This document shows positions 1-11,444 of a stretch of 64,000 bases of DNA, in pieces. Below the pieces are notes generated by a model, which did not search any database, was not told the origin of the DNA, and was given only the letters and a program-made list of their open reading frames with translations. The stretch is from Acanthamoeba sp. SK_2022b (lineage: Eukaryota > Discosea > Longamoebia > Acanthamoebidae): the NCBI GenBank assembly GCA_027943245.1, contig JANDJZ010000269.1, positions 1 to 64,000 on the forward strand. The letters run 5' to 3'. Within the stretch, counting starts at the first letter, position 1. The number at the start of each line of letters is the position of its first letter. Position numbers and translations under genes: made by a program.

Positions 1-370
1 CCTTGGCGTCGTGGGTGTCGTTGTTGACCGCCGCCACGCGAGCCAGCGTGAGGTCCGTGCCGTTGGCGCAGTAGGTCCAGGGGCCCTCGACCGAGTTGGC
101 GTGGGCCAGTCGAATGGAGGAGCCCTTGTGGCCGCTGAAGTACATGTAGTAGGCCCCGAGGGCGCCCCGCGCGCGCAGCCACCAAGGCACGGCGATGATG
201 GAGGGGAAGTTTATGTTGGCCCCCTCGAGAGGGGGGAGCATGGACGGTAGTATCGCCGGTGGGTCGGGCAGGCGCACCACGGCACCATCTACTGGAGCAA
301 AAGAAAGAGCCACAAGAACCACAAGAAGCCCAGCAACACAGCGCAGCGGAGACCCGGCAGCTAGAACCAT
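1..370 (-). CDS. Secreted glycosidase-like protein, 5' part only (runs off window)
   Basis: The frame is open from an ATG at 370 to the window edge, about 123 codons without an intron. The first ~30 residues form a clear signal peptide: a short basic start, then a hydrophobic LLVVLVALSFAP stretch. The mature part carries YYMYFSGHKG and IRLAHANSVEGPW, patterns typical of five-bladed beta-propeller glycosyl hydrolases (GH43/GH32-like), where such strands line the active-site bowl. That family placement is an inference from pattern. Catalytic acids would lie beyond the edge and cannot be checked. The gene is divergent from the EGF gene starting at 587. Seen: signal peptide and open frame. Inferred: extracellular carbohydrate-active role. 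Confidence 0.6.
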   Translation of the reverse strand, partial: MVLAAGSPLRCVAGLLVVLVALSFAPVDGAVVRLPDPPAILPSMLPPLEGANINFPSIIAVPWWLRARGALGAYYMYFSGHKGSSIRLAHANSVEGPWTYCANGTDLTLARVAAVNNDTHDAK

Positions 371-586
371 GCGTGAAACGAATAATGCCTGAAATGAAGT
401 TACAGCATAAACTCCGCCAATTAACAAATAAATCAAATAAATGAAAACCGGTACCTTCGTCTACCTTCTGTTAGCCCTGGTGATTGGTAGGTTATCCCAT
501 GTGGAAGAGGGGTAACTCCGGCCAGTCCCCTACACAGCTAGCTAAGTTCGCCGATCCACCGCACAACTGCATTTGAAGTTCGAGAC
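371..586. promoter_or_regulatory. Divergent intergenic spacer
   Basis: This 216-bp gap separates the start codons of two divergently transcribed secreted or membrane proteins. It is more AT-rich than its neighbours (an A-rich run near 415-445) and must hold both promoters. I see no convincing TATA box and assign no element. Confidence 0.4.
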
Positions 587-3500
587 ATGGATGCCTGTGC
601 CCCTAGGGGTGGTGATCTGAGCGACCTGTGGCGCGCGCACTCTGGAGTCCTTTCCCAACATCTAAAGCGGCTCGTCGTTGTCGTCCTGCTGGTTGTTTAC
701 CTCAACACCTTCCTGCTCGCCGCCCATGGTACTGCTCAGCCCCACACGACGCAAGCCATGCACCATCATCGCGTGTCTTGATGTTGGCCTGAGTCGTTCT
801 TGCCTAGGCCAGTGTCGCGAAAAGGAATGTAATATATATTTATTATTTCTACTGGGTGGTGGCACAGGAGCCTCTAACCAGACGATCGAGTGGGCGGAGC
901 CGGTGGACGGGTACTGGTGGGATCCGCTGCGATGGAAGGATGCGAGTTCTGGAGTGCCTCGCGTGCCCACCGAAGCCGACGTCGTGTTCATGGCCACCTG
1001 GGCCAACAAATCCTACAGCGTCTTTGTGGATGTAGCTCTTTCACCTCATCTTGATCCCCCCAAAGAGTCGCAGCTGCTGTGGGCTTCACTAACGGAACGT
1101 GCCCGGTTTGGGCCGTGATCACAGCCCCTGCAAACAGGTCAAGCAGTGACAGTTGCATCATTGACCGTAGGCTCTCCGGACTCCCAGTGTTGCGATGTGA
1201 ATGGTGGCGGAAGCACGGCGCTTTGTTGGGCGGCGCTTGTTCTTCGTGGAGGTACACTGGCATTGTTGCCTACGCATGTCAGTGGCAGGCCTGTTATATT
1301 GGGCAGCTGTGTGAGTATCAGACTGATCATTTGTTTGCGCCGGTGAGCAGTAAGATTCACCGTGAAGGACTCCACGTTGGTCAATGCCTTTGGCGTCCTG
1401 CGCGCCACAGCCAGCCCGCTGGCAGACGCCAGCGACGTCAACAGCGAGCTCAGGTGCCCATTTTACGCAACGTGTCTTCACCAATTAGCTCATACTAATA
1501 CCCTCTCCATACGTGAAGTGTGTTGGTGTCACCCAGCACATCGCTCTCTGGCTGGGTTCAGGGCAGTATGAAGGTCGTGGGCGATTTCATTGTCAGCCCC
1601 GGCGCTCAGGTGCCTTGCTCTCACGTTCCCCACTCTCTGCTGTTAAAAGAAGCTTACACGGTGTATGTGATCTTTTTCTGGTTCCGTATCGAAGGTGACG
1701 ATTTTCACTCTCTACCCCAACGCCACGCTTCAGTACACGTGGGGGCACTTGTTCGTGGAGGGAAACCTCACAGTGCTGCCGCAGAGCTACTTCTCCTTCT
1801 ACGGTAAATGCTTCCTGACCATGCCCATCACTCCACGCTCACACTCTCTCCTACGCCTGCGTACACAGTCGCGAACGGCATTCAAACTGCCGAGATCAAA
1901 GCCACTACCCTCGTGGTTCAGCCCGTCACCGTAGCTACCCGCCAGACCAGTCGGGCATGCCACCCCATTGTGAGAACTGGCATCACCGTGTCCATTTATG
2001 GGACCACTGAGAATTCTCTGATGCCCGAGTTCTTCTCCTACGATGCCCTTGTGGGAGGGTACAACGTCTTTGACCATTGTGTGATTGGCCTAAACATAAA
2101 TATGACATCACCGCGTGGCTACTAACTGGCGTTGTGTCGTGGTGAAGGACAAACAAGTTCGAAGCGATCCCTACTGGGATCCACACCATGAATGCTGCAG
2201 TCAGTAGTGAGCGTTGCCTGTATCTCTGCGAAGGCAGCGGAAACTGTACGTGTCTCTGCTCTCCGTGGCCTGCGCTTTGGGTTGCTGGTTGTAATCGATG
2301 GACTCACTACTTGGTGTGCCACGCCATCCGCCACACGCGACCATCAGTTCCGCGCGGGGCCTCCTGCTCTGTGCAGTCTTCGCACTCCTTCGCTATGCTT
2401 TTGGGTGGCACCTCCGCGAGCTGTTCATGTCCTGTTGGCCGCAAGGGAGCCAACTGCGAGGACTGTACGGTCCCCCCACCTAGCTGGCTTCCATCTGCAA
2501 ACCAACACACACTCATTCATTCTCTGCTCCCGCAGATTACTGTCCCGGCAGCCCTGGCACGTGCTCCTCTTCACGACAGTCCAGCTAGACTGGAAATGCC
2601 CGCGCTCATAACACCGCGCTCACGTTCTCATTTTACGCGCGTAGAATGCAGCAATCGCGGCAGCTGCAGCAGCAGCTTTGATCCGCCTCGTTGCGTGTGT
2701 CCCGAGGGCTGGATTGGCTTCGCCTGCGAGATCCGTACGCATTCATTCAGCTATCGTTCCAGTGCGCCATGGGATTGGACGATGGATCGTGTCAACTCAT
2801 CCCATCTCTGATCACTGTCCGGGGGAGCCGGCGTGCAGCCTCAACGGCGTCTGCAATAGCAACACCGCGGCCAGGCCATTTTGCCAATGCGATGCCAATT
2901 GGACCGGTCCCGTAGGCCAGCCCAACGACTGCTCGGTGCCTGTGTGCCCCAACAACTGCACAAGCCCTGTCCATGGCGTGTGCACGGCCGCCGACTCGGG
3001 CCTGCCTCACTGCCAGTGCAACTCAGGATGGGCCCTGGGCCCTGATCTCGACTGTTCGTATGGTATGCGAATTCCTCACCCCTACACTCACCCACACGCG
3101 CGCATTCTCAACGATCACTGATCTGCCGTGCGTTTTTCGCTGGCCTTGCAGTGTACGCCAAGTGTCCCGGACTGGGCGGGAACGAGTGCTCGGGTCGCGG
3201 GACCTGCAATCGCACGACGGGGCAGTGCTCCTGCCCGCCCGGCTGGCGCGGGCTCGACTGTTCCCACACCGACTGTCCCGGGTACACAGCCGCCCTCCCT
3301 CAAGGGCAAGCCTCGGTTGATGTCCCTTTTGTATCTCAAACCTCATTTCATCGCAGCTCGCCCGACTGCAATCACCGTGGCGAGTGCGTGGCCAACGTCA
3401 CTACCGACGTGGTCGAGTGCCGATGCAGCCCTGGGTGGACCGGTCCCGACTGCTCCGTTGGTGCGTGCGTGCGTGCGTGCGTGTGTGGGCTTGCCCAAAC

Positions 3501-4877
3501 AAGAAGTTCATCGTGTGCGTGCGGGCGCAGCTGAGTGCTCTGTGGGGAGCACCGAGTGTTCGGGCCATGGCAAGTGCGTGGACGTGGGCCTCGACCCGCC
3601 GCGCTGCGTCTGTGCCGCCGGGTGGACCGGGCCCGACTGCTCAGTGGCCTTTACCGACTGCGCGCAGGCCGCGCACTGCGCCAGCTGTTTGGGCAACTCC
3701 ACGGCCAAGCTCTGCGCCGCCTGCACGGACAACTGGCGCGGCGGCGATTGCAACACGCGTACTTGCCGCTCCCCATTCGACTGGAAGCTGGCGTACGCCT
3801 CAGACGGTCCATTGTTTTTATTTACCATGTTGCGTTCCCTCCCAACCGTACAGCTTTGCTGTATACCGTGCCAGTGCCGGCCTGGCTGGGCACCAGGCCC
3901 GCTCAACGACTGCTTCACAGGTAAGCTGTCCCCCCGCCTCGCCTTACATACGACAGTAGTCTCTGTCCGCCGAACTGGCTCACCCCAGCTCGACACGCTA
4001 CGCTCAGCGTCGTGCGCCACCCAGACCGAGTGCTCTGGCCACGGAACCTGCTCGACTGACTTGGCCAGCCCCGCGTGCATGTGTGAGGCATACTACTACG
4101 GCAACTCCTGCTCGACCTGTACCCCTCGCCCGTCTGACTGCCGGCACACGAAAGCGCGCTCTGACCGAATTGTGTGTGCGTGTGCTCAGACGAGCCCGTG
4201 TGCCCTGGCTATCCCGACGAGTGCACAGCCAGCGACCACGGCACCTGCGTCAACGGCACGTGTGTTTGTGCCGATCGGTGGCGCGGCAACGATTGCTCCG
4301 TGGTGAGGTGTCCGGGTGACAAGCAGAACTGCAACGGACGCGGCCAATGTGATGACAGCGTGGATCCAGCCGAGTGCCGATGCCAACAGCACTGGACCGG
4401 GTCCGACTGCTCCATTCGTACGTGCGCGGTCCCCTGGGCTCGCCTTCGCCTTGGCTGCTTTGGCTCTGACCTCCTCGTGCTGTGTCGCGACACAGCTGTG
4501 TGTCCGGGCGGCTGCTCGAAGAATGGCCGATGCAACGGCCAGACCAACCCACCCGTGTGCGAGTGCCTGCCGTTCTGGGGCGGCGCCGACTGCTCCGTGG
4601 ACCAAAGCCGCAGCGGCTCGAGCAACGACGACTCGACCGTTACATACGCCGCGGTCGGCGGCGCTCTCGGCGGTAGACCCCCCGTGCCCGAACGTTTTGC
4701 CTATGACGTCAATGCTCAATGTGACTTGCAGGAGGCGCTGCGGCGCTGGTGGTGGGCGTGCTCGCGGCCTACGGAGTCTACAAGGGTCTGGCCGCCTACA
4801 AGACCTACCGGATTAACCGAGACCTCAAAATCGGACGGGTCAACTTCGGCCTGACCGAGGACGAGCCCGCGCTGTAA
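587..4877 (+). CDS. Multi-exon EGF-repeat type I membrane protein with beta-helix-like ectodomain
   Basis: Exon 1 (587-728) encodes a signal sequence with a long hydrophobic core (LVVVVLLVVYLNTFLLAA). Intron 729-867 joins in phase to IEWAEPVDGYWWDPLRW, a pattern like the first strands of secreted parallel beta-helix proteins, and several beta-rich exons follow to about 2130. From about 2400 to 4610 there are roughly ten EGF/tenascin-type Cys-rich repeats (for example CSGHGKC and CSNRGSC followed by CxCxxGWxGxDCS), most on their own exon. The last intron is 4673-4731. The final exon gives a Gly/Ala-rich transmembrane helix and a short cytoplasmic tail ending EDEPAL. The overall plan resembles adhesion or sensing receptors (tenascin/teneurin-like EGF stalk); function is unknown. 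Exon limits between 1020 and 2400 are unresolved. Confidence 0.8.
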
Positions 4878-5013
4878 TGAGCGAGGACTGCAGATGGCTG
4901 GCAGTCCATGGGCCATTCACGCAACAACTTGGCAGTAGGTTGCGCTTGTAAATGGACACAGGGAGAAGTAGCCCTTTTGTTGAGATTGTACGGAGGCAGT
5001 TGGGCCAACCTGC

Positions 5014-7103
5014 TTACTGCAATAGGCAGTCGGCGGACTTAGCGAGCTTGACCTGAACAGTGATGGGCGAAGGTGGCGCATAGGGGACGGTCTTCATCAC
5101 GCTCCGCCCCTCGGCTGGCAGCGTCAGCTCCGTGTCGGGCGGCACCTGGCCCGCCAAGCAAAAGGGCGTCAATGAGCTACAGAGAATTTGAATAATAATA
5201 ATAGAGTAGAGCATACGGGGTCGTAGTAGATAGCGTCGTTGTCGTTGGCGTAGGATTTGGCCAGCTTGATGAGCTCGTCTCGCTCGCTGCCGTAAATGGC
5301 GACGAATGATTGGAAGGCGGCGTCGGCGAACCGGCCCTTGGGCTTCTCCGGCACCTCGGCCACGGCTTTGGCTGCGTAACCCACCGCGCGGCCGTACTCG
5401 CTGCCGTACCAATACAGCAGCGTGAGATCCTAGTGAGGTCGTGCCCCCTCCCAAAGGTCTCTCGAGATGTCTCTCGTGTGGTTAGCTTACCCTTTGGCGT
5501 AGGCGTCTCGAGCCAGGTGCTTGTAGGTGAGGCCTGCGAAGAGGAAGTGGTTGAGGGTGAGGTAGAGCCTGAACGACTCGATAAAATCCACACCGGTAAT
5601 GGCCTTCAACGCAAACGACGCCTGCACTCGCGCATGCATATTAAAACACAATAAAATAAGATAAAAATAAAGGTAAAATAACGCAACACAGCACAACAAA
5701 AACCCAGGTGAGCCAGTATCCCTATCCAAGTGAACAGGTTAGTAATCATACGCTGTTGTACTTCTGGGTGATGTCGAGGACGAGTTTCGCGACCAGCGAA
5801 TCTCTAGTGCCCTGTGCCAGAGCTCTCTGCACTGCGATCTGCTGCGCTTCGGCCAGGCACAAGCTAGACGAATCGGGTGCACCCGAGCGTAAGCGTCATT
5901 GTCGTTCTGCAGCAGCGCAGCTGGAACGTACTTGATGAAGACTGTCTGGAAGTTCTCTGTAACCTCAGCCACTGGCGGGTCCAGCCTGCGTTGACAAAGC
6001 GACACGCCAAGCAACTCAGCAGCACACAGACTAAATGATTTAAAAAAATTATCAAGTTATAAAAGATTAATAATAATAAACAATCAATGAGATTGAGGCT
6101 GTACTTCAGATTCTTGAACTGGGCGCACTGTGTGTCGCGAATGTACTCGAAGATGCCGGCGGCAGTGCACAGCAAGCGAGCCACCTGATGCAGGGAGCGA
6201 AACGAAATGAGCGCGAGCCCTGTGCATGCGCCCGACGGCCTGGCCAACGCGTACCTCCTTGGAGCCCTCCTCGAAGGCCTCCGCCGAAGTGAAAATGGTC
6301 CCAAACTTCTGCGCGGCGGCTGCTCTGTACAGGAACGCGGCCGTCTGCGTAGAGAAAGAGAAGGAGAGTGTGACAGCGCTTTGAGCACACATGTGGCGAT
6401 TGTCGGTATCATGGACAGGCGCGCGTACGAGATATGTGAAAAACAGCTCGGACTGCATGCTGTTGAACACCATCGCGTTCTTGAGGAAGTTGACGTTGAT
6501 GCTGCTGGTCCAGCCCACTCCTGCACCAATCAAAGCGTGTCAAGGCCCAAACGTGTGCGGGCTTCCACAATGGGTCGTCGTATACGTATGTTCTTGGCCA
6601 CCGGATTGCCAGTCGCCTGGGCTGCTTGCTCCAGTCCCTCGATCTGTAATGAGAAGCGTGATGATAAAGCAATACATGCGCTTATAAAAATTTGTAGCTC
6701 TTAAGTGTTGGAGAAGGAGGCAGGAGGTCGGGTCGTACGAGGCCCAGCTCACATGGAATGTATGCGTCAAGCGCCTGTCACACAGCAACAGCACACGACA
6801 ACGGAGTTCAGGTTGAGGGCAAAAAATGGGTGGGACAGGACCGTGGAGCTGTACGCGGAGGGCGGCCTCGGGTGTGGAGTGGGCGAGGGCGCTGACTACG
6901 TCCTCACGCGTGCGGGAGATGCGGTGTAGGAGCTCCTTGGTTTCGTTGTCGCCGTCGCGCACCCACTGCTCAAATGCCAGCTTGGTGGTAGGTTGCATGA
7001 GGCTCACCGCGAACACGTGCATGGGAAACTCTGCGTTGCTGACTCCTGGGGCCCCGCGCCTGGCGGGTGGCGAGGAAGGCGAGGCGGGCGAGTTGGTGTT
7101 CAT
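5014..7103 (-). CDS. BRO1-domain protein, BROX-like, with C-terminal CaaX box
   Basis: The ATG at 7103 starts MNTNSPASP. At least seven exons follow, about 400 residues in total, close to human BROX (about 410). Diagnostic BRO1 segments are AAGIFEYIRD, then AEAQQIAVQRALAQGT (BROX has AEAQEVTIARAIE at this place), ITQKYNSV, and NDNDAIYYD followed by a VPP segment like the BRO1 'DNDFIYHE' loop. The protein ends ADCLLQ, a CaaX motif; BROX likewise ends in a farnesylated CYIS. BRO1 domains bind CHMP4/Snf7 of ESCRT-III at endosomes and the nuclear envelope, and the lipid anchor would target it there. It is convergent with the EGF gene (136 bp between stops). Family placement is strong; exon edges are approximate. 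Confidence 0.85.
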
Positions 7104-7749
7104 GGGGCAGAAGAAAATATGGCTACAACTTTGGTGCGAAAACACATGTGAAAGTTCTTTAAAAAAAATGACAAGAAAATGAACAAACAGCACAGCCACA
7201 CAAACCCCACTCCTTACAGGGTCAGTGGAGGAAACTTGCAGCTCAAAGTGTGCTTCTTTCCCAACATGAACCATAGACTTGCTCTAGGTTTGAGAAGGGT
7301 AGGATTGAGGACAATAACTCTGCTTGTGACCCTCTACATGACAAATGTTCAACAACACAACCACCCAAATTCATCAAACACTCTTACTTGTCTTCAGCCA
7401 GTAGTGTCAACCTCAATGCTAACTAGCTAGAGTGTAAATGCTATGGTGTGCAGGACTTCTTAAGTGGGTGTTTTCACATGTTGTGGCCATAACCTGTCAA
7501 CAAGAAGGTTGATCTGAGTGTAGTAGGCATGGTGGGTTTGGAGGTGATATGGATCATTGATTGCTTGTCACAGTTACTAGCATCGACAAGGGCATCACCC
7601 AACCAGAGGGGTTTCCTTTCTCCAAAAATCCCATTGGCTGTCTTTGCTGAGTGGCTGGTAAAAATAGCACCTTCACTTAACTTGCAGGGGACGTCCCTTT
7701 GCGTGGTGGGGCAGGTGAAGGGTTTGTTTTTTTTCCCCACCACACACCA
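7104..7749. other. Divergent spacer, mostly CpG-depleted DNA
   Basis: This spacer lies between the start codons of the BROX-like and Kelch/F-box/Ras genes. From 7139 to 7583 there is no CG dinucleotide, and only one (7584) up to about 7691, although flanking DNA is full of CpG. Composition is also more AT-rich. Short open frames such as 7179-7430 begin at non-ATG codons and show no domain, so I do not call a gene. It may be an old insertion decayed by methylation-linked deamination (inference). Confidence 0.6.
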
Positions 7750-9746
7750 ATGGAAGGCGCCCCCGTTCGGTGGCGAGAGATCCCCTGCGAAGAAGCTACT
7801 GCCGAGCTTAGAGGAGGTGGAGGGCCAACGCGACGCCACTGTCACACAGCAGTTGTGTGCCATTCTGCTTCCGGAGGACCCGCGCTGTGCATCTATGGCG
7901 GCTTCGGCCGTGATCGGCAACCTCTCAATGACCTTTTCCTCTTTGACTTACGTTCGTATTGTTCCACTCTGTGGTCAAGTTGTTGTTGGAAAGAGGTTTG
8001 TTTGACAACAGACGGAAAACGTTCAACGCAGGGAAGGGCGAATGGCGCGAGGTGAAGAAGGCCAAGGCGACGCAGGAGGGGCGGCACTCGCACACGGCCG
8101 TCGTGTGGCGCGACTCCATGTTCGTGTTTGGCGGCGCCACTGCCGATTCCAGCGGTGTCCCCTCTGGCCAGCTGCTGGAGTTCAACTTCCGTGCGCTCTC
8201 CCATTTGTGGCCTTTTTCCATTTCAATTATTATTTATTTTTATATTTATTTTTATTTGTATACATTTATTTTTAAAATCTTTTTTATTGTGTATTGGCAC
8301 AGGGAAGGCGGCTTGGTCGGAGGTGAAGACCAAGGGAGACCAACCGAAGCCTCGCTGGGGCCACTCGGCCGTGCTTGTCGAAAGCGGCGAGGATGGTGAA
8401 GACGGCGGCGCGATCATGTGGGTCTTTGGCGGATTCACCTCGACCGGCGTCGACAACGATCTCTTCTGCTTCCACTTCCGTACACACTCCCCCCGGCGCC
8501 TCGGGACTGACGGGTCATCTGGGCCCAAGGCTAATGATGATGGCGGTGATATCATTACCATCATCATCATCATCAGGCTCGAAGACGTGGGAGCGCGTGA
8601 GCCCCGACGGTGGCCCGTCGGCGAGGCACCTGCACTCGGCCGTGGTCGCTCCCGACGGCGAGAGCATGGTGGTGGTGGGCGGCTTCAGCGGGTCCGGCTC
8701 AGTCAATTTCGGAGACGCATTCCGCTTCCATTTCGGTACGGCTCGTCGCGTGGTTCAGTCGGTGGTTGGTAGGTGGTGGCTGATTGATGATTGACGGTTG
8801 ACGGTTGACGGTGGGTGGGTGGTGATGACGATGAATGAAACAGGCACGAGGAAGTGGCGGGAGCTGGAGGTGCCGGCCAGTTTCACCGGGAGGCGTGGCC
8901 ACAGCGCGGCTGTTGTTGTGCCGAGCGCCAGAAGTGGTGGCGTGATGGTGGTGCACGGAGGCACCAACAAGACCGGCCCTCTCGGCGACATCCACCTCTT
9001 CCGTTTCGGTGCTCGTCCGAGACGTCAACGCGCATTGCTCTTCACAACGCCTGCTTACTGATCTGTCTGTCGCTCTCGGTCGGCGCCGCTTGCACAGAGG
9101 ACGAGACCTGGAGCCACGAGAAACAGGAAGCCGCATCAACGGAGGAATGGCCATCGGCGCGCTATTTCCACTCGCTCACTCCTTGGGCTGGTCGTCTCTG
9201 GGTGCGTTCATTCTTCTTATTCTATTATTAATAATAGAATAATAAATAATAAATAATAAATAATAAAATGAGTAATTCATGATTACTGGTTCGAGCGCAG
9301 ATGTTTGGAGGCATGGGCGTGGACGTGCTCAACGACGATGGCAAGTCGCGTAACCTGTGCGACCTCTACCAATTCTGCTGTCCCGCAGCTGCCGATGGTG
9401 GTATGCGAAGCCGCACTCCTCGCACCTCAGGTGGACCGCCCCAAAAACCAAGCGCACACATGTTGGACTACACAGAGAGCGGAGAGGGCGCGTATTTCCA
9501 TGAGTTCACCGGCGGGTGGGCCGACGAAGAAGCACAGCCGCCCACAGGCGGCAAGACGTGGTGGACGAACAAGCGCACGGTGGACTTTGTCAGAGTGTTG
9601 CCGGCAGAGCTCTCGCTTCACATCCTGTCGTTCCTGCCCGTCGCCGATGTGGGAGCCACTCTGCCGCGCGTGAGCAAGGCCTGGCAACGGTACCTTGGCA
9701 CGCGCGCACGCATCGATCACCGCGCGACCACGAGTCTTATTCGTTC

Positions 9747-9819
<73 letters not shown>

Positions 9820-10577
9820 AGGTTCGTGGAAGACGATGCGCTCTGGCGCGACGCTGTCGCCGCGTTCGAACAGGACGTGGCCCAGGGCAAACTCAGCCAC
9901 GTCGAGGCCACGCAAGGCAAAGAACAAACGATCAGCTGTAAGGCGCAGCTGAAGATAGGTCTCGAGAGCAACCCGTTCCGTGATACGGCCCACTCCTTCC
10001 ATTCAGTTTTTGTCATTATCACTATCACTATCACTATCATTATCATTATCATTATCATTATCATTATCATTATCATTATCATTATCATTATCATTATCAT
10101 TATCATTATCATTATCATTATCATTATCATCAATTTCGTCAGGTCAGAGTTGCTAATGTGTGTATATGTATTCCATTGCAATGCAACACGAGTGCGTTAC
10201 GAAAGCCCGGTGCCTCACCCTGCGGCACGTGATTACAAGAACGGCGGGGAGATCAAGGCGGTGATCCTTGGTGCCGGTGCGCAGGCCCAGCCCCGCTCTT
10301 CACGCCTCGGAGTCGAGCGGTCCTTACCGCGCGCCCTTGTGATGGAACGTGTGCAGGCGGAGTGGGCAAGTCGGCGTTGACCATCATGTTCATCCAGAAT
10401 CACTTCATCGAAGAATATGACCCCACCATCGGTTCGCAACCCCCCCCCACCCCAGTGAACGATCATCATTACATTCGTTCCTTGCTCATCGGAGGTTCCT
10501 GACAGAGGACAACTACCGCAAGCAGTTCTTGGTCAATGACTGCATTGTCCTGATGGTTTGTGTGCTTGCGTGGATTG

Positions 10578-10636
<59 letters not shown>

Positions 10637-11444
10637 GTGTGTGGCGAGTCGGCTCACCTACGTGTATGCGTTCCAGGACATCCTGGACACGGCAGGCCCG
10701 GAGGAGTTTTCGGCCATGCGTGAGCACGTGCGTTTGGCGGTCATTCGCCACACGCCCACCTCGCCACAGCAGCTGATCATTCGCTAATGGCGTTTTGCGC
10801 ATGTGTCCAGTGGATTCGTGGGGGCTCCGCCTTCATGTTGGTGTACTCGGTCACCAGCAGATCCAGCTTTGAAGAACGTATGGCAAACACACGAACGACA
10901 CACAGCAACCAAACGGCAGCACACGACTCACTTTTGCACTTACCTCCATGTCAGTCGAGCGATACCATTGGGCAATGGTAGTGCGGGCCAAAGACGACGA
11001 GTCCTTCTGCGCCATTATCGTCGGTATGCGCGCGAGAGCGACAGCGCTCAGGTTGATGATCACTGACATCATGAACACGCACAGGCAACAAGTGCGATGT
11101 GGACACACACGAGATAGTCGACGGGTATTCGAGGCGCACGGCGACACGCGAGGTGACCCCGCAGGAGGGCGCCGCGTTGGCGCGCAGGCTGAGCCAGAGT
11201 TTGGGGCGGCCAGTGCCGTTCATCGAGACCAGCGCCAAGTTGAGCTACAATGTCACCACTGCGTTTGCAGGTAGCCTCCTCGTTACCGGTGCTGCATGGC
11301 TGAACAGTTGAATGACGAACAGCACCATCGCGCGTGCCGCCAGGGCTGGCCCACATGGAGCTACAGAGGACCGGCGTCATTCCGGGGTCGTCGGCGAAGA
11401 ATAGCAAGCGCAGAGAGAAGCCCAGCAAGTGCTTGCTCTCCTGA
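7750..11444 (+). CDS. Kelch-repeat, F-box and Ras-like GTPase domain protein (apparent fusion)
   Basis: The ATG at 7750 begins the first Kelch blade ([11 protein letters not shown]). About six blades follow, largely one per exon, with repeated H(S/T)AVV...FGG cores. The exon near 9590-9690 holds an F-box ([15 protein letters not shown]), continued after a GT-repeat intron by [12 protein letters not shown]. Intron ~9958-10190 then joins in phase to a Ras G domain: G1 [12 protein letters not shown]2 YDPTIED, G3 DTAGPEE, G4 NKCD, G5 ETSAK. The tail is basic ([11 protein letters not shown]) and ends CLLS, a CaaX box. F-box proteins recruit substrates to SCF ubiquitin ligases, Kelch propellers bind substrates, and Ras modules are membrane switches. 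G3 has Pro where Ras has Gln61. Alternative: two genes, the second starting near ATG 10156; no stop or clear promoter separates them. Confidence 0.7.
9749..9818. repeat. (GT)n microsatellite forming almost a whole intron
   Basis: An uninterrupted GT run immediately precedes the CAG acceptor at 9819-9821. The F-box coding sequence resumes right after it, so the intron is essentially pure GT repeat. Confidence 0.95.
10038..10131. repeat. (ATTATC)n hexamer microsatellite
   Basis: About fifteen copies of a six-base unit lie within the predicted intron joining the F-box and Ras parts. Read in frame it gives poly-isoleucine, so the open frame passing through it is not informative. Confidence 0.95.
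10583..10635. repeat. (TG)n microsatellite in Ras-domain intron
   Basis: This dinucleotide run lies between the exon ending at the NDCIVLM strand and the G3 exon starting [10 protein letters not shown]. Confidence 0.95.

Noticed and set aside
7179..7430. 83-codon open frame in the CpG-depleted spacer
   Set aside because: Although it starts with ATG it has no similarity I recognise, no codon bias and an unusual low-complexity composition, so it is more likely chance.
9301..10380. Open frame with poly-Ile and poly-Cys-Val running from F-box to Ras
   Set aside because: The homopolymer parts are microsatellite introns that happen to lack stops. It does not by itself prove the fusion; phase-compatible splicing is better evidence.
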